From SHZI01 sp963802215 (GTDB lineage Bacteria > Pseudomonadota > Gammaproteobacteria > Steroidobacterales > GCA-2729495), in contig CAWDHQ010000001.1 of assembly GCA_963802215.1 (NCBI GenBank), forward strand, positions 1,240,001 to 1,304,000: 64,000 bases of DNA. Reading direction: 5' to 3'. Each line of letters starts with the position of its first letter. Positions within the stretch are counted from its first letter, which is position 1. Below the pieces are notes generated by a model. The model saw only the letters and a list, made by a program, of their open reading frames with translations. It made no database searches and had not been told where the DNA came from. This document shows positions 41,787 through 48,057 of this stretch, piece after piece. The position numbers and the translations under genes were made by a program.

Positions 41787-42557
41787 GTGGCCGCCCTGCA
41801 GATCCACCAGATCCCCTGCCTGCAGGACAACTACGGCTACCTGATCCACGACCCGGACGCGGGTCTGACCGCGTCCATCGACACGCCGGACGTGGACGCC
41901 ATCGCGCACGCACTGGCGGAGCGCGGCTGGCGGCTCGACTACATCCTCAACACCCACCATCACTTCGACCACGCGGGCGGCAATCTGGCCCTGAAGGCGA
42001 AGACCGGCTGCAGGATCGTCGGTTCGCGCCCGGACGCGGCGCGCATCCCGGGCATCGACGTGCTGGTGGGCGACGGCGACACCTTCGCGCTCGGCAGCCA
42101 CGTGGCGCGGGTCCTGGAGACGCCGGGCCACACCGTCGGCCACATCTGCTATGTCTTCGAGGCGGACAAGGCCGCCTTCGTCGGCGACACGCTGTTCTCG
42201 ATCGGCTGCGGCCGGCTCTTCGAGGGCACACCGGCCCAGATGTGGGCGTCCCTGCAGAAGCTCATGGCCCTGCCCGACGACACCCGGATCTACTGCGCCC
42301 ACGAGTACACCGAGAGCAACGGGCGCTTCGCGGTGACGGTGGAGCCGGAGAACGCAGCGCTGGCGGCCCGGGTGGCGCAGGTGGCCGACCTGCGGGCCGC
42401 GGGCCGGCCCACGATCCCGAGCACGATCGGCCTGGAGAAGGCCACCAACCCGTTCCTGCGGCCGGCCAGCCCGGAGCTGCGGGCCACGCTCGGCATGGCG
42501 GGGGCCGACAATGCGGAAGTGCTGGGCGAAACCCGGCGCCGGAAGGACAGGTTCTAG
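41787..42557 (+). CDS. gloB: Hydroxyacylglutathione hydrolase (glyoxalase II)
   Basis: A 256-residue metallo-beta-lactamase-fold thioesterase. The metal-binding motif is THHHFDHAGGN, followed by the His of ETPGHTVGHICY, FVGDTLFSIGCGRLFEGT and CAHEYTESNGRFA. It hydrolyses S-lactoylglutathione to lactate and glutathione in methylglyoxal detoxification. GTG 41787 is the start that keeps the family N-terminus (QIHQIPCLQDNYGYLI). It is followed without a gap by the CPxCG protein. Confidence 0.94.
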   Translation: MAALQIHQIPCLQDNYGYLIHDPDAGLTASIDTPDVDAIAHALAERGWRLDYILNTHHHFDHAGGNLALKAKTGCRIVGSRPDAARIPGIDVLVGDGDTFALGSHVARVLETPGHTVGHICYVFEADKAAFVGDTLFSIGCGRLFEGTPAQMWASLQKLMALPDDTRIYCAHEYTESNGRFAVTVEPENAALAARVAQVADLRAAGRPTIPSTIGLEKATNPFLRPASPELRATLGMAGADNAEVLGETRRRKDRF

Positions 42558-42740
42558 ATGGTCGAGGAAGTCGCGGTCCAGTGCCCCCACTGCGGGGAGA
42601 CGATCACGCTGGTGATCGACCTGTCCGACGGCGACCAGTCCTACGTGGAGGACTGCTCCGTGTGCTGCGCCCCGATGGTCGTCAGCTACTCCGTCGACGA
42701 GGACGGCAGCCTGACGGACATCGCGGTAGACCCCGAGTAG
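42558..42740 (+). CDS. CPxCG-motif zinc-ribbon protein
   Basis: A 60-residue protein with a zinc ribbon: CPHCG (9-13) and CSVCC (33-37), matching the CPXCG cysteine-rich family (PF14255 as I recall it). Function unknown. The ATG follows the gloB stop with no gap. The TAG stop comes from the GTAG of REP-like unit 12. Confidence 0.9.
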   Translation: MVEEVAVQCPHCGETITLVIDLSDGDQSYVEDCSVCCAPMVVSYSVDEDGSLTDIAVDPE

Positions 42741-42830
42741 GAGCGGCTTCAGCCGCGACCCCCTTCCGGCGAGAATCGAGTCCGCGAGTCTCGAGCCGGA
42801 GGGGGGTCGCGGCTGAAGCCGCTCCTACTC
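42735..42830. repeat. Large inverted repeat: facing REP-like units 12 and 13
   Basis: Unit 12 (42737-42759, rightward) and unit 13 (42806-42828, leftward) are continued inward by CCCCCTTCCGGC and its near-complement, making arms of about 36 bp with a single mismatch and a 24-nt centre. It lies between the convergent CPxCG and NmrA-like genes and would form a long stable hairpin in either transcript or a cruciform. A degenerate GTAGAGCGG lies just outside unit 13. Confidence 0.9.
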
Positions 42831-42834
42831 CGCT

Positions 42835-43692
42835 CTACGGAGTGAAGACGGCCTGGTGATCCCGGATGAACTGCTCCAGGGACGTGGGCGCCCTGCCCGT
42901 GAGTTTCCGCACCGAATCGGTGATGTGCAGGTCCTGGCCATCGGCGATCTCCTGGAAGAGCTCGCAGACCGCGTTCAGGTGCCACTCGTTGGTGAGGAAG
43001 CGGGCGAGCGTCTGCCGGTAGGCGGGCATCGGCACGTGGACGTACTCAATCTTGCGGCCGAGGACCTTCGTGAACCGCTCGGCGGCATCGGCGAAGCCGA
43101 GCTCCTCCGGGCCGGTCAGCTCGTAGGCCTGGCCCTCGTGCCCCGGTGACGTCATCACGACGGCGACGCAGGCGCCGATGTCCCGGGTGTCGATCATCAC
43201 GGTCTTCCCCTGGCCCAGCGGCAGGAAGAACTTGCCCTGCTCCTTGATGGTGCCGGCGCTGCCCAGGAGATTCTGCATGAAGAAGTTGGGCTTGATGAAC
43301 GTCCAGGCCAAACCGGACTGCTTCAGGTACTGCTCGGACGCGTAGTGGATCTTCGGGATCGGCGCCTTTGCGTCCGCGACGGCCTCCATGGAGGACATCT
43401 TGACGACGTGCTTCACGCCCTTCGCCTTGGCCACGTCGACGAACTGCTTCTCGAGCTCGAGCTGCTTCTCGCCGTTGGGCATGGTCATCAGCGCCCTGTC
43501 GACGCCGGCCAGGGCCTTCTCGAGCACGGCCCGGTCGGTGACATCGCCGGTCACCAGCTCGACGCCGGCGGCCTTCAGGGCCGCGGCCTTCTCGGGATTG
43601 CGGACGATGGCGCGGAACTTCACGCCCTGCTTCAGCAGGGCCTGGGCGGTCGCGCCGCCGGTCTTGCCGGTGACGCCTGTGAGCAGCAGCAT
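42835..43692 (-). CDS. NmrA-like NAD(P)H-binding protein (azoreductase/quinone-reductase type)
   Basis: A 285-residue atypical SDR. The glycine motif is LLLTGVTGKTGGATAQALL, followed by AIVRNPEKAAALKAAGVELVTGDVTD, HVVKMSSMEA, FIKPNFFMQNLLGSAGT and DIGACVAVVM. The order matches NmrA/HSCARG and QorB-like proteins, cytosolic NAD(P)-binding sensors or quinone/azo reductases. Unlike the relative at 11182 it has no signal peptide. GGAGAACAACC precedes the ATG. Stop codon TAG is next to a degenerate repeat copy. Confidence 0.87.
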   Translation of the reverse strand: MLLLTGVTGKTGGATAQALLKQGVKFRAIVRNPEKAAALKAAGVELVTGDVTDRAVLEKALAGVDRALMTMPNGEKQLELEKQFVDVAKAKGVKHVVKMSSMEAVADAKAPIPKIHYASEQYLKQSGLAWTFIKPNFFMQNLLGSAGTIKEQGKFFLPLGQGKTVMIDTRDIGACVAVVMTSPGHEGQAYELTGPEELGFADAAERFTKVLGRKIEYVHVPMPAYRQTLARFLTNEWHLNAVCELFQEIADGQDLHITDSVRKLTGRAPTSLEQFIRDHQAVFTP

Positions 43693-43752
43693 GGTTGTTC
43701 TCCGGGAGACAGGTAAATGAGAGGGACAGTCTAACCGGACGGCAGAACTCCC

Positions 43753-43775
43753 GTAGGAGCGCCTTGAGGCGCGAC
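43753..43775 (+). repeat. REP-like hairpin unit 14
   Basis: GTAGGAGCGCCTTGAGGCGC form (GCC/GGC stem), rightward, facing unit 15 across 18 bp; lies between the NmrA-like and antiporter genes. Confidence 0.9.
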
Positions 43776-43793
43776 CGAAAAGTGGTCGCGGGC

Positions 43794-43816
43794 GTCGCGG
43801 CTGAAGCCGCTCCTAC
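43794..43816 (-). repeat. REP-like hairpin unit 15, supplies the antiporter stop
   Basis: GGC/GCC stem type, leftward. TAG 43813-43815 ends the antiporter gene. Note that this pair combines the two stem types, unlike units 12/13. Confidence 0.9.
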
Positions 43817-45597
43817 AGGGGGCTCTCGTCGCGCCGGTCGGCCTCGAAGAGGCTTTCCAGCTGTTCCGCGGAGGCCTTGCTGGTGGCCAGGAACTTCTCG
43901 TCGTCGTCCCGGATGGCGAACTGGTCGGCCAGGGTGGCCTCGTCGTGGGCCCGGAACAGGGCCACGCTGCGCCGGGCGGCGGCGGGCTCGTCGCCCAGCC
44001 ACTCCAGCACCTGCTCCGCCATCTCCAGGCTGGAGAGGTAGGTCTCCCGAATGATGTAGGGCACGCCGAGCTCCATCATCCGGAAGGCGTGCTGCCGGTT
44101 CCTGACGCGGGCGAAGACCTTGACGTCCGGGAAGTGCAGCCGGGCGAACTCGGCGATCCTCACGGACGCGTCCTGGTCGTCCACGGCGATGACCAGCACC
44201 TCCGCCTTGTCGACCTGGGCGGCCCGGAGCAGCTCCGGCCGGGAGGCATCGCCGTAGAAGATCCGGTTGCCGAAGCGTCGGACAAAGTCGACCTGGACCT
44301 GGCTGATCTCCAGCGCGGTGAAGGGAATGCCCCGGGCCCTGAGGATGCGGGCGACGATCTGGCCGAAGCGGCCGAAGCCGGCGATGACCACCCGGTGCTC
44401 CTCCGGCGTGACCGGGTCCCAGGCGGGCGCCGCGGCGGCCGCGAACCACCGGCTGAACCAGCGGTCGTCGGCGATGAGCAGCAGCGGACTGAGGAGCATG
44501 GAGAGGGTCACCGCAAGCACGAGCAGGTCAGCCACGTCCCGGCTGATGAGCCCGGCGTCGATGGCGATGGGAAACAGGACGAAGGCGAATTCACCGCCGG
44601 CGAGCGCGACCAGGGCGAGCGCCTTCGCCTGGGCGCGGAGCGGCACCGCACCGGCGCGCCCCAGCCCGTAAAGCACGAGTCCCTTGGCGGCCATCAGCCC
44701 GGCGGTGATGGCGAGCACCTCGAGCGGCGCCTCGGCCGCCAGGCCGAGGTTCACCGACATGCCGACGGCGATGAAGAAGAGTCCGAGCAGCAGCCCCTTG
44801 AAGGGCTCCAGGTCTGCTTCCAGCTCGTGCCGGTACTCGCTGTCCGCGAGCAGCACGCCGGCGATGAAGGCGCCGAGGGCCATGGAGAGGCCGGCGAAGT
44901 TCACCAGCAGCGCGGTCGCGATGACCACCAGCAGCGCGGCCGCCGTGAACACGTCCGGGATACGCGTCTCGGCGACGATGCGCAGGATCGGCCGCAGCGC
45001 GTAGCGCCCGATGACGACGATCAGCACGACGGCGCCCAGCGCCAGCAGCGGGTTCAGCCCGGCCTCCTCCGCGTCGGCGGCGGCCGCGACGCCGAGCAGC
45101 GGCAACAACGCCAGGGCGGGCAGCACCGCCAGGTCCTGGAACAGGAGGATGCCGAAGGCCGCCCGGCCGTGCCGGGACGTGAGCTCCTTCCGCTCCCCGA
45201 GCAGCTGCAGGACCATGGGCGTGGACGAGAGGCTGAGGCCGAAGCCGGCCACGAGCGCCGCGGTGACAGGCAGCCCGGCGAGCAGGCCAAGCCCGGCCAG
45301 CACCAGCGTCGTGACCACCACCTGCGCGGCCCCCAGGACGAAGACCACCCGGCGCAGCGCGAGGAGCCGGCTGGGCTGGAGCTCGAGGCCGATGACGAAC
45401 AGCAGGATGACGACGCCGAATTCGGCGAAGTGCAGGATGCTGTCCACGTCGGCCACCAGCCCGAGCCCGAAGGGCCCGATGAGCATCCCGCTGGCGAGGT
45501 AGGCGAGCACCGCGCTCAGGCGGAAGCGCCGGAAGAGCGGCACGGCAATGACCGTCGCCGCCAGGAAGAGCGCGACCTGGGTGAGCAGGCTGGTCAC
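43813..45597 (-). CDS. CPA2-family K+/H+ antiporter with RCK (TrkA-N) domain, KefB/KefC-like
   Basis: A 594-residue monovalent cation:proton antiporter. About 12 membrane helices fill 1-385, with the CPA2 segments FAEFGVVILLFVIGLELQPS, GFGLSLSSTPMVLQLL and LLADSEYRHELEADLEPFKG. The cytosolic RCK domain (about 405-525) begins VVIAGFGRFGQIVARIL and has YGDASRPELLRAA. Kef systems are gated by glutathione adducts and protect against electrophiles; that gating is not demonstrable here. GTG 45597 directly abuts the stop of the CDGSH gene, so the two are translationally coupled. Confidence 0.93.
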   Translation of the reverse strand: MTSLLTQVALFLAATVIAVPLFRRFRLSAVLAYLASGMLIGPFGLGLVADVDSILHFAEFGVVILLFVIGLELQPSRLLALRRVVFVLGAAQVVVTTLVLAGLGLLAGLPVTAALVAGFGLSLSSTPMVLQLLGERKELTSRHGRAAFGILLFQDLAVLPALALLPLLGVAAAADAEEAGLNPLLALGAVVLIVVIGRYALRPILRIVAETRIPDVFTAAALLVVIATALLVNFAGLSMALGAFIAGVLLADSEYRHELEADLEPFKGLLLGLFFIAVGMSVNLGLAAEAPLEVLAITAGLMAAKGLVLYGLGRAGAVPLRAQAKALALVALAGGEFAFVLFPIAIDAGLISRDVADLLVLAVTLSMLLSPLLLIADDRWFSRWFAAAAAPAWDPVTPEEHRVVIAGFGRFGQIVARILRARGIPFTALEISQVQVDFVRRFGNRIFYGDASRPELLRAAQVDKAEVLVIAVDDQDASVRIAEFARLHFPDVKVFARVRNRQHAFRMMELGVPYIIRETYLSSLEMAEQVLEWLGDEPAAARRSVALFRAHDEATLADQFAIRDDDEKFLATSKASAEQLESLFEADRRDESPL

Positions 45598-46236
45598 TCA
45601 GGGAGCCGTGAAGCCGATGGCCTTGTGGCTGCCGTCGCAGTAGGGCTTGGTCTTCGAGGCGCCGCAGCGGCAGAGGTAGGTTTCCTCGACCTTGTTGATG
45701 GTGCGCCCCGTGCCGCTGACGATCTCCAGGGGCCCCCGGGCCTGGAGCGGCCCGTCGGTGATCGGCACCAGGGCAACCGGGCCATTGCGCACGGCCAGTG
45801 GCCTGGACTCCCGGGTCGCGGGCTCGCCGGTGGCGGCGAAGCCGGCAGCCGTGTGGGAACCGTCGCAGAAGGGCTTGTTCTTTGATGCCCCGCAACGGCA
45901 GAGCGTGGCCCGGTAGCCGGCGGGCTGGCCGCCGATCTGCAGCGGGGCGTGAAAGGCCAGCGGCCCGTTCTCCCGGACGTACACGGTATTGACGACGGGG
46001 CCCACCTCGCCACCGCCCTCCAGGAGCTCATATTGAATGGCGCCGGAGGGGCAGTTGTGGGCCAGCTCGGCGACCTCTTCCGGAGTGGCCCGGTCCGGGA
46101 AGATCCACTCGCCCTGGACATTGGGGACGAAGACGTCCGGCCGGCCCAGTACGCAGTTGCGGGAATGGATGCATTTCCCGGCTTCAAACCGGATGATGGC
46201 CCGCTTGCCGCGGACTTCCTCGACTTTGGGTGCCAT
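45598..46236 (-). CDS. Fused 4Fe-4S (Fer4_19-type) and double CDGSH iron-sulfur protein
   Basis: A 212-residue protein with three iron-sulfur sites. Residues about 1-75 form a divergent mono-cluster domain (AGKCIHSRNCV and HNCPSGAI). Two CDGSH domains follow: CRCGASKNKPFCDGSH (about 113-128) and CRCGASKTKPYCDGSH (about 185-200), each with the three Cys and one His that hold a labile 2Fe-2S cluster. Such proteins are thought to act in redox sensing or cluster transfer. It leads directly into the Kef-type antiporter gene, which suggests a redox link (inference). GGAAAGGACC is the likely ribosome-binding site. Confidence 0.92.
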   Translation of the reverse strand: MAPKVEEVRGKRAIIRFEAGKCIHSRNCVLGRPDVFVPNVQGEWIFPDRATPEEVAELAHNCPSGAIQYELLEGGGEVGPVVNTVYVRENGPLAFHAPLQIGGQPAGYRATLCRCGASKNKPFCDGSHTAAGFAATGEPATRESRPLAVRNGPVALVPITDGPLQARGPLEIVSGTGRTINKVEETYLCRCGASKTKPYCDGSHKAIGFTAP

Positions 46237-46256
46237 GCGGGGGGTCCTTTCCAGCC

Positions 46257-46279
46257 GTAGGAGCGCCTTAAGGCGCGAC
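46257..46279 (+). repeat. REP-like hairpin unit 16 (loop TTAA)
   Basis: GTAGGAGCGCCTTAAGGCGC copy, rightward, upstream of the CDGSH gene and of the tRNA promoter; gives no stop codon. Confidence 0.9.
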
Positions 46280-46328
46280 TTTTTCTTCTCCCCCCGAGTC
46301 TACCGCTTCCCATCCCCCCCGGATTGCC

Positions 46329-46334
46329 TATAAT
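46329..46334 (+). promoter_or_regulatory. -10 box TATAAT of the tRNA-Arg promoter
   Basis: Perfect TATAAT 37 bp before the mature tRNA 5' end. A -35 at the right distance is not convincing. Confidence 0.65.
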
Positions 46335-46371
46335 TCCCGCCCTCCTATCCCCGATACCCCTACGAAACAAC

Positions 46372-46448
46372 GCGCTCGTAGCTCAGTTGGATAGAGCGTC
46401 TGGCTACGAACCAGAAGGTCGGGAGTTCGAATCTCTCCGAGCGCGCCA
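46372..46448 (+). tRNA. tRNA-Arg (anticodon ACG)
   Basis: 77-nt cloverleaf. Acceptor stem GCGCTCG/CGAGCGC, D-arm GCTC...GAGC, anticodon stem TCTGG/CCAGA with loop CTACGAA giving anticodon ACG (wobble A is normally deaminated to inosine), T-arm GGGAG TTCGAAT CTCTC, and the discriminator plus CCA encoded. Reads CGN arginine codons. It stands alone, followed by accessory genes. Confidence 0.97.
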
Positions 46449-46459
46449 AATTCCCACCA

Positions 46460-47077
46460 GTGGCCCGAGGATTAAAGCCCGTGCCGAGCGTCGTGGTGAT
46501 CGCAGGACCCAACGGCGCTGGCAAGTCCACCACAGCACCTCCCATCGTGCGCAAAGCGTTCGGCATCGAAGAATTCGTGAATGCCGACATCATCGCGCAG
46601 GGGCTGTCCGTGCTGGCGCCAGAAACCGCCGCATTCCGGGCAGGCCGGGTCATGCTCAACCGGATCCTCGAACTTGCCGGCGCCCGTCGGAATTTCGCCT
46701 TCGAGACCACCTTGGCGAGCCGTACCTTCGCACCCCTGCTTCGACGCTGGCAGGCCGAGGGTTATGAGTTTCACCTGGTATACCTGTGGCTGCCCAGTGC
46801 ATCAGCGGCGGTAAGGCGCGTCCGTGAACGGGTGCGGACTGGCGGGCATAGCGTGCCGGAGGCCATAGTGCGGCGGCGTTATGTCCGCAGCCTCGGCAAT
46901 TTCTTTAACCTGTACCGGCCATTAGCCGACTCCTGGCTCCTGCTCGACAACTCCGGACAGCCGGATCCCCGCGCCATTGCCTGGCGGAATGTCGGCGGAC
47001 CAGTACACTGGGACGACCGTGGACCGTGGAAACACTTGAGGCGGAAGTATGAGAAAGACATCCTCGACGAAGGCTAA
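46460..47077 (+). CDS. Zeta-toxin-like P-loop ATPase (COG4185 type)
   Basis: A 205-residue protein with Walker A AGPNGAGKST (about 15-24). Next come FVNADIIAQGLS (Asp of the substrate pocket), FAFETTLASRTFAPLL (acidic motif), YLWLPSASAAVRRVRERVRTGGHSVPEAIVRRRYVRSL, and LLLDNS. This is the zeta-toxin/uncharacterised ATPase family; zeta toxins phosphorylate UDP-N-acetylglucosamine, but the role of these chromosomal relatives is not settled. Start GTG 46460; GTG 46481 is an alternative. It overlaps a small gene by 29 bp, in the usual two-gene form. Lies 11 bp after tRNA-Arg. Confidence 0.87.
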   Translation: MARGLKPVPSVVVIAGPNGAGKSTTAPPIVRKAFGIEEFVNADIIAQGLSVLAPETAAFRAGRVMLNRILELAGARRNFAFETTLASRTFAPLLRRWQAEGYEFHLVYLWLPSASAAVRRVRERVRTGGHSVPEAIVRRRYVRSLGNFFNLYRPLADSWLLLDNSGQPDPRAIAWRNVGGPVHWDDRGPWKHLRRKYEKDILDEG

Positions 47078-47243
47078 TCCCGGAACTCGAACCAAGCGGC
47101 AGGCTCAGCACACGCGGGTGGTCGCTGCGGCCCGGGAGGGCGTGCACGCCGCACTTCTGGCGCACAAGAAGGCCGGCCACCACATCGTGGTGGTAGAGGA
47201 CGGCAAGGTTGTACGCCTTCCGCCACGGAAGATTGCTGTTTAG
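47049..47243 (+). CDS. Small basic partner protein of the zeta-like ATPase
   Basis: A 64-residue Lys/Arg-rich protein (MRKTSSTKANPGTRTKRQ...), with a helical middle (VVAAAREGVHAALLAHKKAG) and a strand-turn ending VVVEDGKVVRLPPRKIAV. It overlaps the ATPase gene and has no other recognisable domain. The association is typical of antitoxin-like partners in this family, but this is inferred from position only. Confidence 0.7.
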   Translation: MRKTSSTKANPGTRTKRQAQHTRVVAAAREGVHAALLAHKKAGHHIVVVEDGKVVRLPPRKIAV

Positions 47244-47282
47244 TTTTCGACTGCCCTGAATGCTACAGGTGTGGGAGTGAGC

Positions 47283-47729
47283 GTGAGAGCTTCCCGCCTG
47301 ATTGCGGCCGTGCTTCTGACCCTTGCTGGCAGTTGCACTCGAACCCTGGACGCGCCAGAGGACTACCCAACCGATTTTCGTGTCGGGACGGCTTACTCCG
47401 TCCGGCAGCCAATGGGAGTGTGGGCGGACCGTTCAGGCGTTCCGGGCGCTTTAGGAATACCGGTCACCCTGACCTTGGAGAAGAGCGACATCAGGGACCG
47501 CATGCCGACCGACTCAAAGGGGACATGCACGGCGGTGCCAGCAGGTGTCCGCATACGACTGGAAAAGACCCAGTCGTTTTCTGATGGCCTCAGCTCAACG
47601 GTCTGGCTGCTTGGGTGCTTCGAAGACGGACCTTTGCCAGGGAAAGAAGTAGTCCTGAACGGGGTTGCTCGACGTGACGGAGACAACGTGTATCGAATAA
47701 ACCCTGCCCACCTTATGGGAGCGGACTAA
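47283..47729 (+). CDS. Hypothetical lipoprotein
   Basis: A 148-residue protein with a lipoprotein signal (LIAAVLLTLAGSC). GTG 47283 has GGGAG upstream; GTG 47271 and GTG 47277 are also in frame. The mature part has short strands and two more Cys (GTCTAVPAG, LLGCFEDG), no recognised domain. Lower GC than the surroundings; part of the accessory patch after the tRNA. Confidence 0.65.
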   Translation: MRASRLIAAVLLTLAGSCTRTLDAPEDYPTDFRVGTAYSVRQPMGVWADRSGVPGALGIPVTLTLEKSDIRDRMPTDSKGTCTAVPAGVRIRLEKTQSFSDGLSSTVWLLGCFEDGPLPGKEVVLNGVARRDGDNVYRINPAHLMGAD

Positions 47730-47758
47730 GCCAACCTGGGCGCGAACGCGCGGCGCAT

Positions 47759-48049
47759 TTGTCGTCGCGTTCGGTGCGCTCAGCAGTGAGCAGGCCCCAT
47801 CAGTCTGTTTACCTCTACCACCCCCAGTTCGTGGACCGGGATACGCCGTCCACGGCCGCAGCGTTCCTGTTCCTCGGCCTGCTCTTCAACCTGACGGCGC
47901 TCGCGTGGAACTCGCTCGTTGCCTGGTCCTCGGCCCGCGTCGGGCAGGACCTCGCGGGCAGCACCCGGGTGCCGACGTGGGTCAGCCGCCTCGCCGGCGG
48001 CCTGCTGATCGGGATGGGCGTGCGGATCGCCCTGACTCGGAACGGCTAG
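47759..48049 (+). pseudogene. LysE/RhtB-family exporter remnant (C-terminal fragment)
   Basis: The 96-codon frame carries recognisable LysE/RhtB C-terminal sequence from about 47810: YHPQFVD, then FLFLGLLFNLTALAWNSLVA and RLAGGLLIGMGVRIAL. Full-length members are about 205 residues with six helices; only the last two or three remain, and no matching N-terminal half lies upstream in any frame. The first 16 codons look unrelated. Interpreted as a decayed gene. Confidence 0.7.
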
Positions 48050-48057
48050 GCGGCCCG

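Noticed and set aside
46372..48057. Genomic island with an attachment-site duplicate of the tRNA-Arg 3' end
   Set aside because: I found no direct repeat of the tRNA 3' end downstream within the accessory patch, and no integrase.
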